Positions 8,267 to 16,656 of a stretch of DNA of 64,000 bases are shown here, one piece after another. This DNA is from M3007 sp043764095. Its GTDB lineage: Bacteria; Bacteroidota; Bacteroidia; Chitinophagales; Saprospiraceae. A program made the translations under genes and the position numbers. The DNA is taken from contig JAYUKX010000158.1 in the NCBI GenBank assembly GCA_043764095.1, positions 1 to 64,000 on the forward strand. The letters run 5' to 3'. Every line of letters begins with the position of its first letter. The stretch's first letter is position 1. The notes beneath the pieces were generated by a model. It saw only the letters and a program-made list of their open reading frames with translations. It did no database searches and was not told where the DNA came from.

Positions 8267-9511
8267 TTATATTTTAATTTTGGCGACACAAAAAGCGGAA
8301 TTTGTGTTTACCGCAGCAAATATAAGATGTTCTTTATCGCTCCAATGTATGTCATATTCATATATATAACTAAACCCAGATTGGATGCTCGTCACTGGGC
8401 GGTAAGTACCAGTCTCTATATTAAAGATCCAAATATCACGGTTACCTGAGTTGTTACTTAAAAAAGCCAATTGTTGCCCATCCGGGGAGATCACGGGGAA
8501 AGTTCCACTCCAACTAGGATCTACTATTTTGGTGGCTTTTCCAGTGGCAATATCTATTTTCAGAATACCATTTAGGCCATTATTATTAGAAAAGAAAGCC
8601 GCATATAGGGACGATTTATCAGGCGACCAACTCATGCCCAATAGCGTATTTGAGTTAATATCAAGGCGTAAATTAGGCGTGATATTGATCTTTTGCGTAC
8701 CGTCGGATTTCATACGCCAAAAACTGTAAGAACCAATTTGACCCTGATTGGAAAAATATGCAATATCTTGGTCATCCTGTGAGAATTGCGCGCTCACATT
8801 ATCCCAAGGTACATCTGTGACCCTTGTCTCAAATTTTTGAGTCAAGTCAGCACTGTATATTTGTGAAATATTATATTGATCTCCCGAAGATTCTGTACGG
8901 CGCAACAGTATTTTTTTGCTATTGGAACTCCAAATAATGGGTAAATCATATTTTGTTTTATAAATTGTTGTATCTGTATAGATATCTCTCACTTCGATAT
9001 AACTAGTACCAAAGTTATTGATAGGATCAGTGAAAAAGGTTTGATAGGCTAATGATCGCCCGTCTGGAGCAAACGAAAAAGGGTACTGGAAAAAATTCGT
9101 TTGTTTGAATATGATTTCGGGGGTAGGAATAGGTGTTTGGCTAGGTGTTGTAGCCAATATTTCGGAACTTACTGCATCATTTCGACCCATACGGGCTGTT
9201 ATTTTAAAATAATACGGTTGGTTATTTTTTAAATTTTTAACGACAAAACTATCGGCTGTAATGCCTTCTACGACTTCTACCATCAGATCGTCCTCCTTTT
9301 CGGATTGATAAACAACATAGGTAATGCTACCATCTACAGGGCAATCGCCTTTGATATTATTGTACAAATAAAGTTGAAAGTAAAGTGTTGCTTGGCCATT
9401 TCCTGGTACTATATTGCTGAAAATATATTGTGTACAAGGAAAGCCAAAAGTGTCTTTTTTACAACCATAATTGCAAAGTATTAAAAAAGTAAAAAGTAAA
9501 GAATAACGCAT
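8267..9511 (-). CDS. Lipoprotein with Fn3-like domain and PD40/TolB-like propeller (paralogue 3)
   Basis: 414 residues. The signal peptide ends in NYGC with the lipidated Cys at 17. An Fn3-like beta sandwich (about 30-125) contains DSFVVKNLKNNQPYYFKITA. From about 135 come WD40-like PD40 blades: FAPDGRSLAYQ, FSQDDQDIAYFSNQG, WSPDKSSLYAAFF and ISPDGQQLAFLSNNSGNRDIW. Such propellers typically bind protein or peptidoglycan partners at the outer membrane (TolB-like), but no function is assigned. It is the third of three adjacent paralogues (with 9516-10769 and 10774-12078) separated by 4 bp each, so an operon formed by gene duplication. Confidence 0.85.
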   Translation of the reverse strand: MRYSLLFTFLILCNYGCKKDTFGFPCTQYIFSNIVPGNGQATLYFQLYLYNNIKGDCPVDGSITYVVYQSEKEDDLMVEVVEGITADSFVVKNLKNNQPYYFKITARMGRNDAVSSEILATTPSQTPIPTPEIIFKQTNFFQYPFSFAPDGRSLAYQTFFTDPINNFGTSYIEVRDIYTDTTIYKTKYDLPIIWSSNSKKILLRRTESSGDQYNISQIYSADLTQKFETRVTDVPWDNVSAQFSQDDQDIAYFSNQGQIGSYSFWRMKSDGTQKINITPNLRLDINSNTLLGMSWSPDKSSLYAAFFSNNNGLNGILKIDIATGKATKIVDPSWSGTFPVISPDGQQLAFLSNNSGNRDIWIFNIETGTYRPVTSIQSGFSYIYEYDIHWSDKEHLIFAAVNTNSAFCVAKIKI

Positions 9512-9515
9512 CGTA

Positions 9516-10769
9516 TTATCGTATTTTAAGTTTCATAAAACTATCGCCACGGGTATTCCAAGTGGTGTATATGATATGGTTTTGATCTATCCAATAAAAT
9601 GGAATATCGAAATAGGGTGGAGTGTAGTTTTTATTGATCGAACTACATTGTGTCAATTGGCTTGTTTCAAAATTATAACTCCATATTTCTGGTCTTCCTG
9701 AGCGGGAGGAGAAAAAATAAAGACTTTGGTTGTCTGGTGAAATGGTGAGATTAGATTCCTTATAATCTGCATTCAATATTTTAGTATAGGCACCAGTAGC
9801 AATATCCATTTGGAAAATACCATCCTGATCAGGATTATTGGAATGAGCTATAAAGTAGAAGGTTTTGCTATCCGATGAAATACAATGCCCTGCAAAACGA
9901 TTAACACTATAATAATCATAACTATATACATTTTCCGGTAAATTAAAATCTGGCGTACATTTTGTTTTCTGGGTACCGTCGGAGTTCATCACCCAAATGT
10001 TATTGAATTGTGGACTGCCTTTTGTAGAAAAATACACTATTTTTTGCCCATCGGGTGTATATTGCCCTATGGTACTATTCTCAGCATTCTCGGTTAATTG
10101 TGAATCAGTACCTTTTTCCAAGTCCCATTCAAATATTTGTCTATTGATCTGTGCTGCATTAGTGTATCTTTCCAAAAGTATTTTCTTTCTGTCAGCACTC
10201 CAAAAATAAGGACCAGCGATGGTTGTTTCGTATAGCATTGCCTTGTTCTCTTGATCAATTACAGCCAGTTTGTATTCGTCAACTACAAAGACCTGCCCAA
10301 CTTGTAATTTAAAATCAGAAGAATACCGAGGGGAGATAATAATAGACTGGTCATTGACATCAAAAAGAGAGGGATTGGGGTATGCTCTTACCTGAGTATG
10401 TATAATTTCGGAGGTATTAGCGTAGTTACGTCCAACATAAGCATCGATCTTAAAATAATAAGTTTGGCCATTTTTTAAATTTTCTACGGTGAAACTATCC
10501 GTATTTATCCCTTCTGCCACTTTGGTCATGGGGGCAGTTGGACTAGTCGATTGGTAAAGGGTGTAATTTCGACCCTCTATGGGGATTTCCCCACCCCCAA
10601 ACCCAATATCAGGTCCCCATAGATTCTGTTGATAATAATTGAAATATAGTTTTACTTGTTTATCTTGAGGAATGGCTTCTATCTCAGCCACGGTTTTATA
10701 CGTATAGGTCTCCTTTTGGCAGGTACAAAAAAGTATAGGGAGCAGTAAAAAGTAAATAAAATAGCGCAT
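9516..10769 (-). CDS. Lipoprotein with Fn3-like domain and PD40/TolB-like propeller (paralogue 2)
   Basis: 417 residues. The lipobox is FCTC (Cys17) after MRYFIYFLLLPIL. The Fn3-like part contains DSFTVENLKNGQTYYFKIDA, nearly the same as in the gene downstream. PD40 blades follow: YTPDGQKIVYFSTKG, WVMNSDGTQKTKCTP, and ISPDNQSLYFFSSRSGRPEIW. It is clearly homologous over its whole length to 8267-9511 and 10774-12078. The spacing to both neighbours is 4 bp. The role is unknown; an envelope scaffold or ligand-binding protein is likely from the architecture. Confidence 0.85.
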   Translation of the reverse strand: MRYFIYFLLLPILFCTCQKETYTYKTVAEIEAIPQDKQVKLYFNYYQQNLWGPDIGFGGGEIPIEGRNYTLYQSTSPTAPMTKVAEGINTDSFTVENLKNGQTYYFKIDAYVGRNYANTSEIIHTQVRAYPNPSLFDVNDQSIIISPRYSSDFKLQVGQVFVVDEYKLAVIDQENKAMLYETTIAGPYFWSADRKKILLERYTNAAQINRQIFEWDLEKGTDSQLTENAENSTIGQYTPDGQKIVYFSTKGSPQFNNIWVMNSDGTQKTKCTPDFNLPENVYSYDYYSVNRFAGHCISSDSKTFYFIAHSNNPDQDGIFQMDIATGAYTKILNADYKESNLTISPDNQSLYFFSSRSGRPEIWSYNFETSQLTQCSSINKNYTPPYFDIPFYWIDQNHIIYTTWNTRGDSFMKLKIR

Positions 10770-10773
10770 ATTT

Positions 10774-12078
10774 TTATTGAATTTTTAATTTTAAAATTTT
10801 GTTGTGGGTCTCGGATGTTATCGCATAAATGAGGTGTTCCTTATCGTACCACTGTATTGTATTGGATAGCAAATCTTCCGAAGCAGCGACATTAGTCAAC
10901 TGTTTAACTTGTTTTGTTTCGATATGATATAGCCAAATCTGATTTTTACCCGATTGCATACTCGAAAAGGCGAGCCATTTTTGATCGGGTGAAATTACAG
11001 GACTTTTTGGTGTGTCAAGCGATGGATATGCACCTTTCCATGCTAAATCAAATAGATTTTCTATTTGTCCAGTTAAAATATCAACTTTAAAAAGACCATT
11101 ATGAGCGGTGCTATCGGCATTTGCTACAAAATATAAGTAGGCTGCATCGGGCGACCAACAAAGCCTGCTTATCCGGATTTCATAAGAAGTTGTTGTCTCT
11201 AATGCCTGCATTAATCCAAGATTGGTTACCAATGTTCGTTTATTATTGCCATCACTATCCATAAGCCACACGTTAAATGAATTGTTTGAACCCGTACTTG
11301 CTTTATAGGCTATTGTGCTACCATCAGGTGAGTATTGAGGTGCGGTATGCGTATAGGTTTCTGCGGTAAGTGGTATTTTTGTTCTGTTCAACAAATCGCC
11401 TACATATATTTGGGATGAGGTAAAAGGTGTTGCATTTGAAGTTTTATCAAAAAGTATTTTGCTATGGTCTTTATTAAAACTGGCAAAATCAAAAGAGGTG
11501 GAATAGGCGAAACCAGGATATTCATAACTGACATAATTTGAAGAATCTTCCTCGAAAATAATATGATCTATTTGCGCATTTTTCACTACTAATGCTCCTA
11601 AAGAAAAATCGTAATTCATCATAGCAATCAACTTACCATCTGATGATATATCTAATATTCGCTCAAGATTTTTATGTATTTTTGAGTATTCTTCTACTGA
11701 ATTGACTAATATATTAGGAATAGTGGCTACTACTTTTGTTTGTTGTAGCAGGTCATTTTCGTCACTTGCTTCAACTTTAAAATAGTAAAATTGTCCGTTA
11801 TCAAGTCCAGTTACGACCAAACTATCTGAGGCGATATTATCCGCAATTTTTTCAAATGGTCCATCGGGTATTTTGGATTGATAAACATCAAAAATGGCAT
11901 TATTGATAAGTGAACAGTCTTCTATAAGGGGAACTGGTGTACATAATGTAAAAAAGAGTGTCGCTTGTCGGTCGGATGGCACTGCTGTCGCGGTAAGATT
12001 AAAATATTTCATAGGTGGAGGACTGTCTTGCTTTTCACAAGCCAATATAAATAATAATAGTAAATAAATTGGACGCAT
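10774..12078 (-). CDS. Lipoprotein with Fn3-like domain and PD40/TolB-like propeller (paralogue 1)
   Basis: The frame is open to 12177, but the ATG at 12076-12078 begins MRPIYLLLLFILACEKQ, a clean lipoprotein signal (Cys14), so this start is chosen; 434 residues. The Fn3-like domain has DSLVVTGLDNGQFYYFKVEA. The propeller blades include YSPDGSTIAYKASTG, VWLMDSDGNNKRTLV, WSPDAAYLYFVANAD and ISPDQKWLAFSSMQSGKNQIW. It is the first and most diverged of three tandem paralogues. The upstream 180 bp to the divergent MBL gene should hold the promoter of the set; I see no clear consensus there. Confidence 0.82.
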   Translation of the reverse strand: MRPIYLLLLFILACEKQDSPPPMKYFNLTATAVPSDRQATLFFTLCTPVPLIEDCSLINNAIFDVYQSKIPDGPFEKIADNIASDSLVVTGLDNGQFYYFKVEASDENDLLQQTKVVATIPNILVNSVEEYSKIHKNLERILDISSDGKLIAMMNYDFSLGALVVKNAQIDHIIFEEDSSNYVSYEYPGFAYSTSFDFASFNKDHSKILFDKTSNATPFTSSQIYVGDLLNRTKIPLTAETYTHTAPQYSPDGSTIAYKASTGSNNSFNVWLMDSDGNNKRTLVTNLGLMQALETTTSYEIRISRLCWSPDAAYLYFVANADSTAHNGLFKVDILTGQIENLFDLAWKGAYPSLDTPKSPVISPDQKWLAFSSMQSGKNQIWLYHIETKQVKQLTNVAASEDLLSNTIQWYDKEHLIYAITSETHNKILKLKIQ

Positions 12079-12258
12079 TGCATATTTGTTTAGATAATTG
12101 TGAAGACGTGGTGGTGGTGTCAATGGTTGGGTTAAAAAGGAGCCTTTTCGGATACCAAAGTAGCGTAAATTAAACAAAACGCCAGTTAATCAGTTAAATG
12201 AAGTATATTAGCTTCGTCAACGATTGAGCCTAAGGAACTTTACGCACCACACAAATAA

Positions 12259-12891
12259 ATGGTTTACACACTCACTTTTAACCCTTTTTCAGAAAATACC
12301 TTTATCGTTACAGACGACACCAAGGACTGTATTATTTTTGATCCTGGCTGCTACGACCCCGAGGAAAAGGCGGAATTAAGGGCTTTTATCGCCGATAAAG
12401 GCTTGCGTCCCGTACGTTTAATCAATACACATTGCCATTTAGACCATGTTTTTGGAAACAAATTTGTGGCCGACACTTGGAACCTCTCTCTAGAAATACA
12501 CCGTGGAGAATTGGGCGTTTTAGAAAATTATCCATCGGTTTGCCAAAAATACGGTGTCCCCAATTTTGATCCTTCGCCCAAGCCCAATCGCTTTATCGAA
12601 GCCGATGATATCATCGAGTTTGGCCATTCTGCCTTAAAAGCATTGTTTACACCGGGGCATTCTCCTGCCAGTTTATCTTTTTACAATGAAAAAGAAAATT
12701 ATGTCATCGCGGGCGATGTATTGTTTTTAGAAAGTATCGGACGCACCGATTTACCCGGCGGCAACCATGCCACATTGTTGGAAAGTATTCAAACACAAAT
12801 GTTTACGTTACCCGGTGAAACAATTGTTTACCCCGGACATGGCGATCCAACTACCATTCGGCACGAAAAAGAGTACAACCCATTTTTTTAA
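12259..12891 (+). CDS. MBL-fold hydrolase, glyoxalase II-like
   Basis: 210 residues, the length of short bacterial hydroxyacylglutathione hydrolase-like enzymes. The metal motif HxHxDH is THCHLDH at residues 57-63. Further ligands are in FTPGHSPAS, IAGDVLF (bridging Asp) and the final YPGHGDPT. It would hydrolyse thioesters or similar bonds in the cytosol; the true substrate is uncertain because this sub-family is broad. It is divergent from the lipoprotein operon and 61 bp upstream of the WD40 gene on the same strand. Confidence 0.9.
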   Translation: MVYTLTFNPFSENTFIVTDDTKDCIIFDPGCYDPEEKAELRAFIADKGLRPVRLINTHCHLDHVFGNKFVADTWNLSLEIHRGELGVLENYPSVCQKYGVPNFDPSPKPNRFIEADDIIEFGHSALKALFTPGHSPASLSFYNEKENYVIAGDVLFLESIGRTDLPGGNHATLLESIQTQMFTLPGETIVYPGHGDPTTIRHEKEYNPFF

Positions 12892-12952
12892 TAAGTATTT
12901 TGACGTAATTAATTGTGTCCAAATACTTACCTTCCATTTGATCCACTAATAA

Positions 12953-13840
12953 ATGCTCTCAAGATACGCCGTTTGTTCCGGCCACAAAGCCGCTCTATAT
13001 ACATTATCGGGTAGCCACACACCTCGCCATTTTTTGTCGGCGGGTGGCGATGGCTGGATAACAGAATGGGATTTTGATGCCCCCGAAACGGGTAGGGTAG
13101 TGGCCAATGTAGATTCAAAGATATTTGCACTCGCCATCGCTCCGCCCGAATGGCCCGAACCGATGATCCTGGCCGGTAATATGCTGGGCGGTTTGCATTG
13201 GGTCAATCGCCTCCGACCAACAGAAGGGCGCAATGTGTTACACCACTCCAAAGGCATTTATGATATAGTATGGCTGGGCGACGAAGTGTTTACAGCAGGC
13301 GGCGACGGCATGTTTACCCGCTGGGATGCCACACAACAACGCGCAGTAGAAAGTTTCCAACTGAGTAATCGTTCTCTGCGGTCTATTGCTTATAACCCAA
13401 TTACAGATATTTTTGCCATTGGGGCAAGTGACGGCAATATTTATTATATCAAAAAATCTGACTTTTCGCTCCTTTCGCAGGTTTCAGCGCACCAATTCGC
13501 TGTTTTTTCCGTATTGTGGTCTCCCGATGGAAAAATACTCTATTCGGGCGGTCGTGATGCCCTGCTAAAATCGTGGGTCAATTTTAATACCAATACCAGT
13601 AGCCAACCCGCGCATTTGTACACCATCAACCACCTTGCGCTATCGCCGGATGGTCAATTTTTGGCAAGTGCAAGCCGCGATAAGTCCATCAAAATTTGGC
13701 GCGCAAATGACCTGAGTCTCCTCAAAGTACTGGAAACTTTTCGCGATAATGGTCACCTCAATTCCGTGAATCGCTTGCGTTGGACGGATGACGGCCTGTT
13801 GTCTTGCAGCGATGATCGGACGATCCTCATTTGGACCTAA
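12953..13840 (+). CDS. WD40 repeat protein
   Basis: 295 residues, one seven-bladed propeller with no signal peptide, so probably cytoplasmic. Blades end in typical WD/WT dipeptides: ITEWDFD, FTRWDAT, IKIWRAN and the terminal ILIWT. SPDGQFLASASRDKSIKIW is a textbook repeat. WD40 propellers serve as protein-interaction platforms; no partner can be inferred. It starts MLSRYAVCSGHKAALYTL, the first blade, so the start looks right. Confidence 0.9.
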   Translation: MLSRYAVCSGHKAALYTLSGSHTPRHFLSAGGDGWITEWDFDAPETGRVVANVDSKIFALAIAPPEWPEPMILAGNMLGGLHWVNRLRPTEGRNVLHHSKGIYDIVWLGDEVFTAGGDGMFTRWDATQQRAVESFQLSNRSLRSIAYNPITDIFAIGASDGNIYYIKKSDFSLLSQVSAHQFAVFSVLWSPDGKILYSGGRDALLKSWVNFNTNTSSQPAHLYTINHLALSPDGQFLASASRDKSIKIWRANDLSLLKVLETFRDNGHLNSVNRLRWTDDGLLSCSDDRTILIWT

Positions 13841-13882
13841 TGCGATCTTGACAATCTTCCATCTTGCTAAATTTATTTGTTA

Positions 13883-13922
13883 TACCTTTGTGCCTTAGGA
13901 ATGAAATTTAAATTTCATTCCT
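13883..13922 (+). promoter_or_regulatory. Promoter and perfect 26-bp palindrome at the predicted transcript start of the ALDH gene
   Basis: TACCTTTG at 13883-13890 matches the -7 consensus, with a TTG at 13864-13866 in the -33 position, giving a start near 13897. Precisely there a perfect palindrome runs 13897-13922: AGGAATGAAATTT followed directly by AAATTTCATTCCT. It is either an operator overlapping the start site or a 5'-terminal hairpin in the mRNA. It ends 28 bp before the chosen GTG start. Confidence 0.65.
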
Positions 13923-13950
13923 TATTTTGCAACCTAACTTAATTTTTATA

Positions 13951-15483
13951 GTGCAACCAAAAGAGTTTCTCCGCAAATTGGGCTTAAAAAGCCAAAATGC
14001 AGGTACATGGACGGGCCAAAACAGCCTCACGGGCAGTGCTCGATCTATTCAAAGTTTTTCGCCTGTTGATGGTGAACGCATCGGTGCTGTCACCACCACC
14101 ACCCGCGACCAATACGAACAAGTTATCGCTTGTGCACAAGATGCCTTCAAAGTGTGGCGCGAAATGCCCGCTCCCAAACGCGGCGAAATTGTGCGCCAAT
14201 ACGGTGATGTACTGCGCCAATATAAAGATCCACTAGGCCGTCTGGTGAGTTACGAAATGGGCAAAAGCCTACAAGAAGGTTTTGGTGAGGTACAGGAAAT
14301 GATCGATATCTGCGATTTTGCAGTGGGGCTTTCCCGCCAATTATATGGACTTACCATGCACTCCGAGCGCCCAGCGCACCGCATGTACGAACAATGGCAT
14401 CCAATTGGTATTGTTGGTATTATTTCTGCCTTCAATTTCCCTGTGGCCGTTTGGTCTTGGAATGCCTGTATCGCATGGGTATGTGGCGATGTTTGTGTTT
14501 GGAAAGCATCAGAAAAAACACCACTTTGTGCAGTTGCGTGTCAGTTGTTGTTCCAAAAAGTACTAAAAGCGAATAATTTACCGGAAGGCATTTCTTCGAT
14601 CATCAACGGCGACTATAAAGTGGGCGAAATGATGAGCAAAGATACCCGTATTCCGTTGGTCAGTGCTACAGGTAGTACGCGTATGGGCAAAATAGTGGGT
14701 AAAACCGTTGCAGAACGCCTCGGTCGGTCATTACTTGAATTAGGTGGCAACAATGCGATCATCATCGCGCCATCTGCCGATATGAAAATTGTACTTACGG
14801 GTGCTGTATTTGGCGCAGTGGGTACTGCTGGTCAGCGTTGTACCTCTACACGCCGTTTGATCGTACATTCCAGTATGTACAACGAAGTAAAAAATGCCTT
14901 AGCGAGTGCTTATAAGCAATTGCGTATTGGCGATCCATTAGATCCTAACAACCACGTAGGGCCACTGATTGATAAAGGCGCGGTAGAAAATTACCTGCAA
15001 GCCATAGAAGCCGTTAAGGCAGCCGGTGGTAAAATGGTCGTAGATGGCGGCGTGCTAGAAGGCGCGGGCTACGAAAGCGGTTGTTATGTAAAACCATGCG
15101 TGGTGGAAGCGCAAAACGAATGGCCAATAGTGCAGCACGAGACTTTTGCACCCATTTTATATTTGCTCAAATATGATACCTTAGCAGACGCTATTGCCAT
15201 GCAAAATGGTGTGCCACAGGGGTTGTCATCAGCGATTATGACCACTAATTTGCGCGAAGCAGAGCTGTTCCTTTCTACCGCAGGCTCGGATTGCGGTATT
15301 GCCAATGTTAATATAGGCACATCAGGTGCTGAAATTGGTGGGGCATTTGGAGGCGAAAAAGAAACAGGTGGTGGTCGCGAATCTGGTTCTGATTCTTGGA
15401 AAGCGTATATGCGTCGCCAAACCAATACGATCAATTACTCGGAAACGGTGCCATTGGCGCAAGGTATTAAGTTTGATTTCTAA
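13951..15483 (+). CDS. Aldehyde dehydrogenase, ALDH7 (aminoadipate-semialdehyde) type
   Basis: NAD-dependent oxidation of an aldehyde, by family most like alpha-aminoadipic semialdehyde (lysine breakdown); cytosolic. From GTG at 13951 the product is 510 residues, typical of ALDH7; a TTG at 13927 would add eight residues but lies closer to the palindrome and gives an unusual N-terminus. Seen: FNFPVAVWSWNACIAWVCGD and WKASEKTPL (cofactor pocket), SATGSTRMGK (Rossmann Gly motif), LLELGGNNA with the catalytic Glu, and GTAGQRCTSTRR with the nucleophilic Cys. The C-terminus GGAFGGEKETGGGRESGSD fits ALDH7. It stands alone, with its own promoter. No other lysine catabolism gene is nearby. Confidence 0.9.
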   Translation: MQPKEFLRKLGLKSQNAGTWTGQNSLTGSARSIQSFSPVDGERIGAVTTTTRDQYEQVIACAQDAFKVWREMPAPKRGEIVRQYGDVLRQYKDPLGRLVSYEMGKSLQEGFGEVQEMIDICDFAVGLSRQLYGLTMHSERPAHRMYEQWHPIGIVGIISAFNFPVAVWSWNACIAWVCGDVCVWKASEKTPLCAVACQLLFQKVLKANNLPEGISSIINGDYKVGEMMSKDTRIPLVSATGSTRMGKIVGKTVAERLGRSLLELGGNNAIIIAPSADMKIVLTGAVFGAVGTAGQRCTSTRRLIVHSSMYNEVKNALASAYKQLRIGDPLDPNNHVGPLIDKGAVENYLQAIEAVKAAGGKMVVDGGVLEGAGYESGCYVKPCVVEAQNEWPIVQHETFAPILYLLKYDTLADAIAMQNGVPQGLSSAIMTTNLREAELFLSTAGSDCGIANVNIGTSGAEIGGAFGGEKETGGGRESGSDSWKAYMRRQTNTINYSETVPLAQGIKFDF

Positions 15484-15610
15484 AGTTGATGCAGCGATTA
15501 CTGTTTGTTTACATTGAGCATTGTAAGAGGAAAATAGATCACATATCTTGTTAATAAACTATTAACAAAAAAATAGCGTTAATTTTTTACCAAGGAATGG
15601 CTTTTTCCCT

Positions 15611-15750
15611 TAACTTTGCACAAACTGAAATAAATAAAAATCGTTTAAAGATAAAATTCTTCGATAAAAAGAAGAATTTAAATAAATTACGGTAGGAAGA
15701 TTGATTTTTCATGGGCCGCCCGACGTAAGTTCGGCGGCTTTTTTATTTTT
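15611..15750 (+). ncRNA. Candidate structured small RNA A
   Basis: The -7 element TAACTTTG (15611-15618) predicts a start near 15625. The transcript would hold a 5' hairpin (AAATTCTTC/GAAGAATTT, 15654-15679), an A/T-rich linker, the 17-base motif ACGGTAGGAAGATTGAT (15689-15705), a terminal hairpin (GCCGCC/GGCGGC) with loop CGACGTAAGT, and a T run from 15739. The same order recurs in RNA B 234 bp downstream with different stem sequences. No reading frame is conserved. It could be an sRNA family already in Rfam (Flavo-1 is one Bacteroidota family to test); I cannot tell from memory. Confidence 0.65.
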
Positions 15751-15863
15751 TTCTTAAAATTTATTTTTTCCTTTTAAAAATAATAAAAAGTATTTTACCT
15801 TTGCCTTTGAAAATATTTTGTAATGTTTGGTTAAAAAACTTGCATTGCATTACACTGATTGCT

Positions 15864-15986
15864 TATCTTTGCATCTGAAAAAATAACAACTCTTTTTTAT
15901 AAAGTTGTTTCAAGAATAAAACACGGTAGGAAGATTGATATGAGGCGCTGCCCGACGTAAGTTAGGCAGGCCTATTTTTTTTTACA
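15864..15986 (+). ncRNA. Candidate structured small RNA B, tandem paralogue of A
   Basis: The -7 element TATCTTTG (15864-15871), with TTG at 15845-15847 as -33, predicts a start near 15878. It has a 5' hairpin (AACAACT/AGTTGTT, 15885-15909), the identical motif ACGGTAGGAAGATTGAT (15923-15939), a terminal hairpin (CTGCC/GGCAG) with the same CGACGTAAGTT loop, and a run of nine T. Stems are changed relative to A but remain paired. A third -7-like element, TACCTTTG at 15796-15803, lies between the two. It ends 29 bp before the hemolysin-III gene, so it might instead be that gene's leader, but the terminator argues for a separate transcript. Confidence 0.65.
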
Positions 15987-16014
15987 GGATGTTAGACCTT
16001 ATTCCACTACAACT

Positions 16015-16656
16015 ATGAAATTACGCCAACAAACCCTCGAGGAGGAATATGCCAATACCTTTACGCATGGAATTGGTATTGTATTTACCTTAGTAGCTAT
16101 GCCATATTTACTCGAAAAAGCAAGTAGTTCGGGTCATAATGGTGCGTATTTTGCCACATTACTCTTTGGATTTGGCCTGTTGTCGGTGTATGTATGTTCC
16201 ACTTTGTACCACGGCATACAGACCCAACCTGCAAAAAGATGGTTTCATGTTTGTGATCATGTCGCTATTTTTTTCCTAATAGGTGGGAGTTACATGCCTT
16301 TTGTACAGCGTTATGTGGATACGCCTATGTCCACTGTTTTTCTGAGTTGTCAGTGGGCGATGATTCTTGCAGGTGCCATTTTAAAACTGTTTTTTACGGG
16401 TAAATACCATAAAGCATCCTTGTTTGTTTATATTTTCCTTGGATGGTCGGCCGTTTTTTTAGTATATCCTTTTATGGCAAAAATGCACTTTGAAGTATTT
16501 CAATGGATATTAATAGGTGGCTTGAGTTATACAACGGGCGTTTTTTTCTACCGGTGGGAAACCCAGAAATACGCCCATACGATTTGGCATTTGTTTGTGT
16601 TAGGCGGGTCGGGGGCACATTTTTGGGCGGCTTACAGAATGTATCAGTTGAATTAA
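16015..16656 (+). CDS. Hemolysin III / PAQR family membrane protein
   Basis: 213 residues, seven membrane helices, standard length for the family. Family residues are seen: the N-terminal EEYANTFTHGIG (His in helix 1), STLYHG near residue 63 with Ser/His, HVCDHVAIFFLIGGSYMPF (His-x3-Asp-His) and the terminal WHLFVLGGSGAHFWA. These His/Ser/Asp residues form the zinc site of PAQR proteins, which act as ceramidase-like hydrolases in eukaryotes; the bacterial role is unsettled. Inner membrane. Its last 4 bp overlap the end of the convergent acyltransferase gene. Confidence 0.92.
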   Translation: MKLRQQTLEEEYANTFTHGIGIVFTLVAMPYLLEKASSSGHNGAYFATLLFGFGLLSVYVCSTLYHGIQTQPAKRWFHVCDHVAIFFLIGGSYMPFVQRYVDTPMSTVFLSCQWAMILAGAILKLFFTGKYHKASLFVYIFLGWSAVFLVYPFMAKMHFEVFQWILIGGLSYTTGVFFYRWETQKYAHTIWHLFVLGGSGAHFWAAYRMYQLN

